Positions 35,301-46,762 of a DNA stretch of 64,000 nucleotides are shown here, one piece after another. The notes beneath the pieces were generated by a model. That model made no database searches. It saw only the letters and a program-made list of their open reading frames with translations, and had not been told where the DNA came from. The position numbers were made by a program, and so were the translations under genes. Origin of the DNA: Manduca sexta (Eukaryota > Arthropoda > Insecta > Lepidoptera > Sphingidae); contig NC_051134.1 of NCBI RefSeq assembly GCF_014839805.1, positions 12,307,170 through 12,371,169 on the forward strand. Direction: 5' to 3'. The stretch's first letter is position 1. Every line of letters begins with the position of its first letter.

Positions 35301-38300
35301 CTTTCAGGATGTAAACAGTACGAAAGGAAAATATTTCCACCATTTTTCTTTTTGTGATTACTAATAAGGTATTGAAACGTGTCAGAAAGTATTTTTTTTA
35401 TTGCTTTGAATAACGGGACGAGCTTGCCGTTCGCCTGATTGTAAGCGATACGACCGCCCATAAATAGAAGAAACACCATCCAACACCTTGAATTGCAAAG
35501 TATTGTTTCGTATTCCACTGCGTTCGCCATCCTGAGACATTGTCCAGTAGTTACACTGGCTTCAATGTCCTAACCGGAACACAACAGTGACTACACACTG
35601 CTGCTTGGCGGCAGAAATAGACATTGCGGTGGTACCTACCCAGGCGGACTCTCACATATGAGAGACCTACCACCAGTAAAATCATCAGTTTCGATTCTGT
35701 AACGAGGCCAAACTTCCTCATTGACCTCTTTCTAAAATTAGACGCTCGTTTGCCATATTTATAATCTTTTGCGATAGTGATAACCTATATTATTATATTA
35801 CCAAACATGTCCTCCTTATATCTTTAGTGGCAACTGATCCACTATTGCTTAAACGTCTTATCGCAATTTACAATAAACGATCCCAATCGCTTTTTTCGAT
35901 CCATCTCAAAATTGGACCAATCAGAGCAAAGTTTTCTTTAACATCCTTACAAATGAGTTATTTTGATTGGTTCATTCTCGGAATCGGATCGGATTGAAGA
36001 TTAAGATTGGGATCGTTTATTGAAAACTGCTGTAAAGCGACTCTGACAGAATAGAATGTAAAACCGCAATAAGTGCATTCGGGCTGTAAAATTCTCAGTT
36101 CTATGTTCGAGTTATCGACTAAGGTTTATTAAAGTTTTGAATCCAAAAATGAATGTGCCCGATGTAGATATAGAAACACTTTCTATCACACATTGGGGAT
36201 AAAAATATCATCCGTGCACTGAGTATGCAATGCTTGCGCCTCTGCTTATTTACCGTGATTAAACTACAAGCCTAAAATTGTAAATTAAATGTAAATTAAT
36301 GTAAATTAATGTAAATCGATTAATAATAGAAATTATATTTGTTACAGTTAAGTTACTGCGGGCAAGACTGTAAAAGAATACCACCGGCTCTACCCAAAAT
36401 GTATGGTGCTAAAGTGAAATGTTTAGATTTAAGGTAAGGCCATAAAAATAGTACTAACAATGTTGTCGACGCTTCTATTGAGACAGTCGATTAACATAAC
36501 TACAGGAATTAACTTACCCACTAGTAACTTCATACAAAAACTATTTTATTCTTCTATAGGTATGTATCAACAATCTGGGACTTATTAACTAAATAGAATG
36601 CAATTTCTAAAGTACTATTTTAATGATGTGTCGCGTAATTCTTATTTAATTGTTCTATTTTCTATAACTATATTATATAACTATCTATAAGCTGTTCTCG
36701 AGGGTCATCACGAATCGCCTTGCCATTAGACTTGACGAGTTCCAGCCACCGGAGCAAGCAGGGTTTCGTAAAGGCTACAACACCGTAGACCACATCCATA
36801 CTGTTCGGCAGATTATACAGAAGACCGAAGAGTACAATCAGCCGCTGTGTATGACATTTGTGGACTACGAGAAAGCCTTCGACTCCATCGAAACCTGGGC
36901 TGTTCTGGAATCTCTGCAGCGATGTCATATCAGCTGGGGATATATTGAGGTGCTGAGATGCCTTTACACGACGGTGACCGTGCAAGTTCAGTACCAGAGA
37001 ACAAGACCAATTCCACGCCGTCGCGGGGTGAGACAGGGAGATATAATATCTCCAAAACTGTTCACCAACGCGATGGAGGACGTCTTCAAGACTCTGAACT
37101 GGACTGCACGAGGCGTCAACGTCAATGGAGAGCGCATCTCACATCTTCGTTTCGCAGACGATATAGTAATCTTTGCAGCGACGCTGGAAGAGCTTAACGG
37201 AATGCTGAACGACCTGGGTGGGTCCTCTCGGCGGGTCGGTCTCGGCATGAACTTGGACAAAACCAAGGTCATGTTCAATGAACATGTCGTGCCGGGACCG
37301 ATATCGCTCGACGGCATCCCCGTCGTGGTTGTGCAGGATTACGTCTACCTTGGCCAGACTATTCAACTAGGCCGGCACAACTTTGAGAGGGAGGCTGATA
37401 GGAGGATTCGGTTGGGCTGGGCAGCATTCGGTAGGTTTCGTCAAGTCTTTACGTCGACGATTCCACAATGCTTGAAGACGAAAGTCTTCGAGCATTGCGT
37501 CCTGCCGGTGATGACGTATGGTGCCGAGACGTGGACACTGACGGTAAGGCTAGTCCATAAAAAGGTCACGCAGCGGGCGATGGAGCGAGCTATGCTAGGT
37601 GTCTCTCTCGCGGATAAAATCAGAAAAAAGGTTATCCGTGAGAGAACCAAAGTAACGGATATAGCTTGGAAAACAAGCAAGCTGAAGTGGCAGTGGGCTG
37701 GCCATATCTGTCGTCGGACCGATGGCCGCTGGAGCAGACGAGTCCTAGAGTGGAGACCGCGTCTCGGTAAGCGTAGCGTAGGACGACCTCCGACCTGCTG
37801 GTCCGACGATATTCGTAGGATCGCCGATGGACGCTGGATGAGGAGAGCGGAGGACCGAACAGCGTGGCGCGCTTTAGGTTAGGCCTATGTTCAGCAGTGG
37901 ACAGCTGTAGGCTGATGATGATTTTCTATAACCGAGCAGTATTGTGTATAATCATTATTGAGAATCTTTCATAACTGGATTTGTTTCTAATCGTGCGACA
38001 TTTAAACCATGACATTAATTGACTATTTTTTTTCGTCGCTAATTTTGACCAAGACAATACATCCCACGTCTATAGAGAAGCTAAGTATATGGAACTCGTT
38101 CTATTAAATACAAAAAAAAAAACCGCCTATGAGTTTTTTTTGCGATACCTCTATCTTACTAATGAATCATTTACATAATATTATACCTATGTGATTGTTA
38201 TTTATTACGTGAAGAATTTGTAAATTACTCATAAAATATTTTTACTAGTTTTTAATTCGGTCGGTGATTTATGTGTTGAAATTTTGTAAAGCGTTCAATA

Positions 38301-41300
38301 TTGTATGTATTTTCATAAAAGAAATATCACCATTTTACAATCTTACTTAAATGTTAATTTCATATATTATTAATATAAAAATTGTTAAATGGTGAACAAG
38401 AGTTTGTTACACTCGTAATATTATAAGACCTTACAATACTTGCCTAAAAGGCAACAAACGCTTTGGAATTTAAATGCAACGAAACGTAAAACAAAATCTC
38501 TTCATAAATACCCGAGCGTGTTGCAATGTTCTTGAATAGAACTAGTTTCCGATCGCGAGCCTACGCACATAAACTATATTTTCGATTCCGATACCACTCG
38601 GGGACTATGTAGCTTTGTAATATTTCATTAACTTCCAGAATCGAATATATAGTTCAAACTTTGAACTTCAAAGAATTAGAAGTTTTAAAGAAATAAACAA
38701 ACCTAAGGCCAGATTGACCGAAGCAATTTTGTAAAAGTTAATACTTTATTATATAAAGCATGATGAGACAATACTTGCTATGGCTTATATCATTCAACTT
38801 TTATTTGTAAAGGAATCATGGATTGGAAGTAACAAGGAGCTCTGAAGCAAAACAAATTAAACCATAATTCTTTTATAATAACCACAAAAAGAGACACACA
38901 TTAGAGATTATTGCCTGATTTTTTTCATGTGAAAATTACTTTAGGCACTAGTGGTAGAGTAACAAAAAATAAAATTAACATAAAAATAAATTTATAGTTT
39001 GCTATAAATTATAATTTTCCTTATTTTTAAATATGAGCTATCATGTCAGTTTCGGCACCGATTGCATAATAATAACTAAATATTACAAGGTAGTATCGTT
39101 TAGTTACATATATGGATGTTTAAAAACCTGTTTAGTAATTATTTATGCATACGGGGCGATTCAAGCCGGTTAAATTTTTAACTGGTATTTATTCTTGCTT
39201 GATTCATTTGCCAATGGTTCACTGTAGCGTAGGACCGCGATTCATAGAAGGGTCACGGTGACTGGTGAGGCCTTTGTCCATCATTGGGACACTATAGGCT
39301 AATAAAATACAATTTATTCATGCACTATGTTGCAAATACATATCGAAAGTTCAAAGGCTTAATCGACATTTTTTCTTTCGAAAAAAATTCACTTCGTTAA
39401 AATACGTAAAAAAACTGCTGATTTTAAATATGTATGAAACTTAGTTTCTCAAATAATGTCGCTCAAGTCAGCCTTTCACGCATCGATATAACTTAACTAT
39501 CGTGATATTTGTATCGATCGTGTAGATTTGGGTTGTTGTAATATAAAGTACATATATATACTATAATACGTACATATGTAGGTAATTGATTTACCTCTTG
39601 ACACAATTTGATAGTAAATCCATAGTTGTTTAGCAATTGTTGGTAACATTGATATGTCTTCAAGCAGACAGTGTATCAGACGGTGCCGCCTAATTCTGAA
39701 TAATATAATAGATTATTAATAGACATTTAATCTGAACACTAAAAATGTAAACGTAAATTGCCGTTTAATTAAATATCCATCTATAATTTTTATGCAAAAT
39801 TTTACAAAAATGGTATTTAGATTTGCTGGTGGTAGGATATATTTTATATGCGCCCGGCTAGCGTCTACCGTAAACAAGGTGTTAAAACTCGCCGTAGTGG
39901 TCCACGTGTGTCGCGTTCCGGGACGTTCGACATTCTATTGGACCCCATTCCACTTACCATTAGGTGCAGAGGAGTCACTTTGCCGTTTCATAAAAAAATA
40001 TTCAATAAGCCACGAGTTGTTACAACGCAGCTTATTCTTTCAATACACTGGTAATGCTGGTGCGACGACTACCTGGTTGCACGGGGGCTCCAAAGTCCCT
40101 GAAAGTACAGTAGTGAGTCCATAGCACCCATGACCATAGAGATCCTAATAAGAGTTTCCATTATATTTTATGTTTTATTATAAAACAAACTACAAAAATA
40201 ATCAGAGACCTTCCGAGTATTACGTAAGCACAAAAGCTGCGGGTCAATCCTCTACTTGTTTCGATGATTTGGTATATGGGAGGGGTCTGAACAGTAATTA
40301 CATCAGCAATATTTATTTTATTAATATTATAAATATTTTGATAAATGGATAACAATAAAGAAATTTGAACAGATTTTGTTAACATAATATGATTTCCTGC
40401 GCAAATATAGGAGAGAAGGTGAGTAAGAGCTTTGCTTATAAAGTGGTCCGAGGAGGGGGGCGGGGGATATAATACTGCCTACGTAATACTTGCCTCTCAT
40501 GAGCACAAAAGGGAATTGTTAAAAGCCGGCGCTTCTGCCGTGATACGTGAATTCATTACACCTATATAAGTTATAGTGTATAAATAAAGCTGTAGTGTAG
40601 GTACTCAAGGCCAACCCGTCAATGGATTTCATTAAGTTATTATCTAGTAGGTGTTGCTCGTGACATCGCCCGGGAAAAGAACCTTTCCCGATACAAAAGA
40701 CCTATTTTGTCTTTCCAGGATATAATTGACGATCAACCCAGGGATTGATCAATATAATTGAATTAGAAATTTAATGGAAATTCATTCAGAATTGTATGTT
40801 TAGTTTAAACCATTGATTCCCAAAGTGATCCAGATGGACCCCCAGGGTTCCATTGGAGACTTGAAGGGGGTATACGTTGGCGTGACAAAAATGGGGCTCC
40901 ACAATTCGTAAGTGGGAGACCACGTTTTAAAAGGGGTCTATGAGAAAAAACTTTGGGAACCTCTGCGTTCAACAAACATCTAAACGTCTTAACCATATTT
41001 CTAAATCATTGTATAAATTAGTAAGATTATTTGTAAGTATTTGTGTAAGCGGTAGTGACGCTGCAAACATCCTTTTAGAATAGATGTTTAGTAATTCCTA
41101 AGATTCCTAGCTACAAACAAACTCACAAACTTTGGCTCTTTATTCGTGTACCAGATAACACCCGCCTAAAATGTCAACAGATAGTCAGAAATAAATTTTA
41201 GCGTATAAGTTAAATTAACATAAGACATTTAAATGGCATAAGATTTCTACGTTAGTTTCCTACATGATTATCAAAGCAATACATTAAACATTTCCTTATA

Positions 41301-44300
41301 TGTCTAGTATTTTATATATACACTATGCATAAACTAAACACGTGTATGTTAAACGCCCGAAAATAGATTTTAGAATATTTATCCCACGGTTTAATAAATT
41401 TAGCTTAATTTAAATTGAGTAAAATATATTAATAGCAATAAAACGTTTACCTAATTTTTTGATATTACGTCACTCTGATTTAATGTCTATTTAGACTAGA
41501 TAAAAATAAACATCGGGCGAATTTCAACCTGTTATCTATTATAATATAAACATGGTATACTTTTGCTTTAATTATTTTTGTATTTATCTTCGCCGGGCGT
41601 TACATTTTTAATTACAAGTATATCAAAGCAGTTTACATTAATAAATTGTTCGTTAAAATAAGAATAAAAAAACATCGATTTGATAACCTTTTTTTTTATT
41701 TCGTTTAAAAAGACTTACCCATCTAACAACCACCTTGGGCTTCTTATATGTCGCACTCTTAATAAAATAATGACCTATTTCAAAATTGTTAATTTGTGGC
41801 AGTCGTCGGAAAACTAATATTTGTTTGCTACCTTTTTTTGAAGTTTATATAAAATTGAGCTTATTAAAATAGGTAAGAAATGAAACCTATAGCATGAAAA
41901 AAAAAGGGAAAAAACTAAAAGGTCGCAAACAGAAATTGGTTGTTTGACGATTCCCACAAATGAGTGCGATGTTCTCTACACGAATATGGTTCTTAGTAAG
42001 TATATTAATTGATTGAATTGATTTTTGTTCACAGTTACAACAGCATCGAGACCCTGAAAGGCATAGAGCAGTTCGTCAGGTTAGAAGAGTTGATACTAGA
42101 CAACAATGAGATAGGCGACGGGCTGGCGTTCCCGCATCTTCCTCACTTGAAGACATTGTCTCTCAACAATAACCAGGTAATGCCACTAATATATTGCTTC
42201 TCTTACTAATATTGAGTATAACTACGAAAGTTCCTATAGTGATTTCTTATGCTTACGAAAATGCTAGACAACGTAGGGAGAAAATAATAATATTAAATCC
42301 GTAGAGTTTTATTTCCAAGTTCCTAAAATGTTTTGATGTTTAGTACCGTAACACTGACACCGGTGAAATTGTTTTAATGATAATTTAACACAGATCTTGT
42401 ATTTGGCAAAATATATTAGCTTATTTTCACTCAGAAGGGTGATTTATTTAGAGATAGGTCTTTGACGCGGCTGGAGCTGCGGGCCAAACAGCTACAAAGC
42501 GGGGTTTAGAATTTAGATTAGTAAGAAAGCTAGCAAAAGATGACGTCCACAAGCAATATTTAATAATAAAAAACACAGTAAGTAACTTCTGTAAAATTTT
42601 AAGTTTGCAGGACTTGGGGCGAGTCGTATGTGTATAGAATAATTTAAATATTGGCGATAATGTAAACGCGTAGGAAAGTTCTTGCGCAATATATTGCTGA
42701 GAAAACTAGCCAATCTGAATTTGAATAGAAAGCAAAGTCTCGATGAACTATGTGCATCAACTTTACTTGCTATAGTTTACATATTCGAGATCAAAGCATT
42801 TTGATGTAACTAGTGTCTAGTTTTGCTACGGACCCCAAAAATCATGACAAAAATAGAAACCGCGTACAGTTTGAAATAAAGAAACATTGAATGCATGTTT
42901 TGTTAGATGTCTAAAAAGCGACAAATTTAAAAGGTTAGTGAGTGTAATGATATTCTTTGCGAGTTGTATATCATTGAATCGCAAACCTTGACATATCATG
43001 TAAGTATAAGTGGGATTATTCTCTCAAAAATAATTTAATAGCTGGTTATTATTACTTGTTTTATTCTGTTACATAATTATATGTGTTATAGGTACAAACA
43101 AGGAATTATTTTTCGAATTATTACAATGTTATTCAACTTGCTTAGTATGAATACTGAGCAAATATGCATTTCGAATTTACTGCTGCCTTTTTTATTCATG
43201 CCGGTTTAGGTAAGTTCTGTCTTTCCTATAATATGTCAATATAACTGAATAAAATTTAAAAGAATGTATGTGTGCGTACGGAACACTTTTCCCGATTGAT
43301 TTGTTAGGGTGTAGCGACTCTATAGCTACTATTTGAATACCATTGGGTGATCAAGATCAAGCGGCGATAGTCTAATTGGTTGTGGAACGGACTGCCGAGT
43401 CGAATGACCGCAGGTTCAAATCCTAAAGGCACTCACATGTGACTTTTCTAAAACTATGTATGTATTCTTTGTGAATTAATAATTAGCTTGCTTTAACGGT
43501 TAAGGAAAACATCGTGAAGAAACCTGCATTCCTGAGAAGTTCTCTATAGGAATTTCGAGCGTGTGTGAAGTCTACCAATCCGCACTAGGCCAGCGTAATG
43601 GACTAATCCCTCTCAGTAGTAGAGGAGACCCGTGCCCAACAGTGGGACAGTATATAATACAGGGCTGATATTATTGACCAAGTTTAGTGCCGAACTAAAT
43701 ATTATTGTTTTATGATTAGAACAGTGTATCTTAGCAAATATCGAATTAGATCGTGTTATCTTCATAACAGAGTGTGATAATACTATTTGCGGATTCGCAA
43801 TCCTATAATCTTTATAATGTTGACGTTGTTGCCTTTCCTAACGTTCTTTAAACTTCTTTAGTTTGAGAACAATATTTTTGTTATACATATAATAAAAAAG
43901 AAATTATACAAAAATAAATCGTAAATGCTTATATTTATGTATAAAGTTTAAGTAAAGTATGAATATATCATATTCTTTATTCCGGTACTGTTTGAAACGG
44001 TAAAATACAACCGTAACCAATTAGAAATCACAATTAAAACATTTAAGGCTACTATAGATAAATTTAATTTAAAAGGATAATTTTGTAAGTAATACAACTT
44101 AATGTAGACTGGTATTTTCGATCATACCGATTAAAATGACCATAATTTTGACTGCTAGAAAAACTTGGCCATGAAATATATAAAAAAATTAACAAATATT
44201 AATACTCTTAGACAATCGTTTCATAATTGAGCGACGAATAAATCAAAACTAACATACTATTAATTATATTAGTCATATTGAGGAATGTTTTATACAAAAA

Positions 44301-46762
44301 AAAACTTGTTTAACTAAGTTTTTGTAACTTTGCGTGTGTTATACGAATATTAAGCATAAGAAAATTGCTTAATACTTTACATCTACTACGTAGAGGATTT
44401 AGGCATCAGTGTATTAGTAATTAGTAGATAATAGGCATTTTTTGGCTTTGCATTAAGGCAGTTTGCCTTCAAACTCCACGCTGGCCTACTCTTTTAGAGA
44501 TTATTTCGCTCTGACGGCTTGTAGTAGCCGACCTCGGCAGTGTGCCGAGGGGGTCACGTTAACAAAGAAATCTACTTAAACCCAATATTGGAAAACATAT
44601 TAAGGCGATACCTCAAGGTCCATTTTCATACATTTTGTTTCGGCTTTAATCTGGGTAACTAAACAAGTATTGGCAAGTAAAGAATTTAAATTCACGTCTA
44701 GTTAGTGATTAGTTCTCGCAGTTGAAAGAAAAACGTAAAAATAATTAATAATCATGGATATTTCTGCCTTTAAAATTTCGTCATATGAAAATGGACCTTG
44801 AGGTATCGCCTTAAGTACTGTCAGTCGACAGTCACATAAAGAACTGAACGAATTCAAAACTTCAAGACGCCTACATACATATACATTTTTTAAGTTCTTA
44901 TCAAAAAATATGTTCCCTTTTCAAAAGTATAAGAGTTTTACTTTACTTCACACAAAATAAAGAAATGTTTTAGGTAATCAAACGTTACACGCATAGACTG
45001 TAATAACATAATATTATTTATATTCGAGCCAATGTTGACATATATCTAATATAGGCATACCTAGATATTTTCTCGACTGGCGATAGCAATTAGTAATCCA
45101 TAAATGTTTATAAGAGCTTTATACATATGACCTATGGAAGGTCGGGGACTCTTGCAATGACAAACAATACGAAACATATAGTTATGTTTTAAAGTCACTT
45201 TAGCTATATTGTTAAATCTACATTAATCTTAATTTTGTTACGTATTTATGTCTACAGGATTATGGACAAACTTATTAATATTTACACATTTTTAGACAAA
45301 AATAATCTTTTCAGATCACTGATTTGGAGGGTTTAGTTCAAAAGATAAGCGAACATTACCCTGCGCTTACATACCTCAGTCTTTTGAGCAATAAAGCGTG
45401 TCCCAACCAGTTGTCAGACGTTGACAAGGATGATTCTGACTACCAGAGATACAGGTAAAGTAACACGCAATGTTATCTAATTGATCTAAAATAATTCACG
45501 AACATTGAATTATATTCAAAGATTAGAATTTTAAAATACCTAAAGACCAAATGCTTTGATATTGTATTATTATTCATTATATACACAAAACCTCAACAAC
45601 GTTCTAATTGGGGACATTGTCCAATGTCGCTTATGATTTGAGTCTTTATGTCAGATTTTGCACTGTCTTAGATGGTTACTATCGAAAAAATAAAAGAAAC
45701 TGATTAATCCAGTGTGAGTGGTACAATAATAAGCTTAAAAAATCATAAAAACTCAAAAGGTCTTTAATTTAATCCAGGCGAAAGGTATTTGCCCTGGCAC
45801 AGAACAGTTTCAACTGTCTACAATGAATCTAATAATAAGTACCTACTATGTAGTCCTGCTAGTCCAATGCAATGTCTATGTAAAATGTGCCGGTTCTCGA
45901 CAATCTTGTATGCCGGCCCTTCTTATTATGTGTCTTAATATCATCTCTTTATGTCAATGGGGTTAAAACGAACAACTAACAGTAATCTGTCGTCAGGTAC
46001 TTTGTGATCTACAAACTGCCAACGCTTCGTTTCTTGGACTCGCGGCGCGTGTCGTCGTGCGAGCGGCGCGAGGCGGGCACTCGCGGCGAGTTCATGCGCG
46101 TGCGCCGGCCGGCCGACCCCGCGCCGCCCGCCGACCGCGCCGAGCGCTGTCCCGCGCGGGCCCTGCCGCTCGACCTTAGCGCACTGGGCAAGCACAAAGG
46201 TACGTCGTATATTGGGAAAATGGCTAAATCCATCACGGGCTTAAATGTGAACCGAGCCGGCCTGTCTGCTGCTCGTCTACTGCGTCAGGACCTAGGCGCC
46301 AAAGGTTCAGGAAGCGCTACAGACTCAAAATTAAAGTTGAAACTTAAAATAATAATTTCAACCCGGAACACGCCAATAGCAAAGGCTGGTTATTGGCAAA
46401 TGGGTCACCTGTTGAAAATAATAATTACCTCAAGAGTTTTTCTTTAGGGAAGAAGAAATAACGTAGATTACAATCCTAGAAGAATCATAGAGGCGCTGCT
46501 GGGGAGGGGAGTTGTTTGGGCCTATATCAATCACAATTGTGATTTCTGCGAGATAGTTATGTTCTGGAAGAGTCACCCCATTCATGAGTTCTCATATTAC
46601 TTAACAATGATATTAAATATCTTTGCATAATGATTTTAAATATTCTTTAATCCTCATTCATTGTAACTATTTTTCATTACAGGCGCCTACGGTAGATGTC
46701 TATACAAATACACGGGAAAACATTCTGAAGGCAATCGGTTCATATTAAACAGTGATTTGTGA
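32312..46762 (+). CDS. LRMDA: Leucine-rich-repeat protein, LRMDA-like (6 exons)
   Basis: Exons 32312-32596, 36348-36433, 42035-42176, 45315-45454, 45997-46199, 46683-46762. All sites are GT/AG and phases join to 311 codons plus TGA. From residue 96 it follows LRMDA closely: LSYCGQDCKRIPPALP, then LDLSYNSIETLKG, LEELILDNNEIGDG, LKTLSLNNNQ, LTYLSLLSNKACPN, a cap-like RYRYFVIYKLPTLRFLD, and a conserved tail KYTGKHSEGNRFILNSDL. The human homologue is tied to melanocyte differentiation and oculocutaneous albinism. In insects a role in pigment-granule or other lysosome-related organelles is only inference. The first 95 residues, with a hydrophobic stretch near residues 8-35, have no counterpart that I recall; MFPK at 32312 is the only in-frame ATG. 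Exon 5 is strikingly GC-rich. Introns carry SINEs, MITEs and an RTE fragment. Confidence 0.88.
33500..33610. repeat. hAT-like end fragment
   Basis: 'ccagggatgggtaaccaata' looks like the 'cagggatgggcaaac' end common in hAT elements, followed by 'cgcatgtgacaaaataattc', also seen in inverted form near 29800. Intron 1 of the LRMDA-like gene. Confidence 0.4.
34357..34685 (+). mobile_element. tRNA-derived SINE, near full length, copy A
   Basis: The head has an A-box-like 'tagcctagttggg' and a B-box 'ggttcaaatcc' at 34409. The body runs through 'gaagtctaccaatccgcact' and 'cactctcagtagtagagga' to 'cagggctgatatta' and a short (tta)n tail. It lies in intron 1 of the LRMDA-like gene. Confidence 0.82.
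35396..35682. repeat. Interspersed repeat, same family, copy 2 (longer)
   Basis: Contains 'acgggacgagcttgccgttc', 'gcctgattgtaagcgatacg', 'actacacactgctgcttgg' and 'gagacctaccaccagt', a well-known lepidopteran interspersed sequence. Intron 1 of the LRMDA-like gene. Confidence 0.65.
35871..36022. mobile_element. MITE, 'gatcccaatc' family, copy 2
   Basis: Terminal inverted repeats 'caataaacgatcccaatc' and 'gattgggatcgtttattg' are perfect over 18 bases. The middle matches copy 1 ('accaatcagagcaaag', 'tgattggttcattct'). It lies in intron 1 of the LRMDA-like gene, 330 bases before exon 2. Confidence 0.8.
36689..37921 (+). mobile_element. 5'-truncated RTE-type LINE (reverse transcriptase end)
   Basis: An open frame runs from AAG at 36689 to a stop at 37880-37882, about 397 codons, beginning inside the reverse transcriptase, so the endonuclease part is missing. 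Motifs: EQAGFRKGYNTVDHI, MTFVDYEKAFDSI, GVRQGDIISPKLF, LRFADDIVIF and the C-terminal WQWAGHICRR, GKRSVGRPP and DRTAWRALG. After the stop the same frame continues AYVQQWTAVG and then TGA. The 3' end 'gctgatgatgatt' is the typical short RTE tail. It sits in intron 2 of the LRMDA-like gene, same strand. The call is firm; it is not mobile by itself. Confidence 0.9.
39850..40135. repeat. Interspersed repeat fragment
   Basis: 'cccattccacttaccattag' with 'gtgcagaggagtcactttgc' is typical of a lepidopteran element tail. The two overlapping ORFs here are chance. Intron 2 of the LRMDA-like gene. Confidence 0.4.
40807..40968. mobile_element. hAT-like non-autonomous element remnant
   Basis: Ends 'ccattgattcccaaagtgat' and 'actttgggaacctctg' form an imperfect inverted repeat. 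They resemble the 'ttcccaa...ttggga' ends and the 'gacccccagggttcc' core of common hAT elements. No target duplication was confirmed. Intron 2 of the LRMDA-like gene. Confidence 0.5.
43361..43678 (+). mobile_element. tRNA-derived SINE, near full length, copy B
   Basis: Same family and orientation as 34357-34685, with 'gcggcgatagtctaattggt' and 'ggttcaaatcc' at 43413, ending 'cagggctgatatta'. Intron 3 of the LRMDA-like gene. Confidence 0.82.
44600..44814. mobile_element. TTAA-flanked MITE with 31-bp terminal inverted repeats
   Basis: Left end 44600-44630 starts TTAAGGCGATACCTCAAGG; right end 44784-44814 is its exact reverse complement. TTAA stands at both outer ends, the target site of piggyBac-type elements. 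The interior of about 150 bases is non-coding. It lies in intron 3 of the LRMDA-like gene. Confidence 0.8.

Noticed and set aside
36668..37680. Minus-strand and second-frame ORFs over the RTE fragment
   Set aside because: The plus frame from 36689 holds all reverse transcriptase motifs; the others are shadows.
39792..40124. 110-codon plus-strand ORF
   Set aside because: It overlaps a recognised interspersed repeat and shows no domain.
45941..46236. Minus-strand ORFs over the GC-rich LRMDA-like exon
   Set aside because: GC-rich DNA lacks stops in several frames; the plus frame joins the neighbouring exons correctly.
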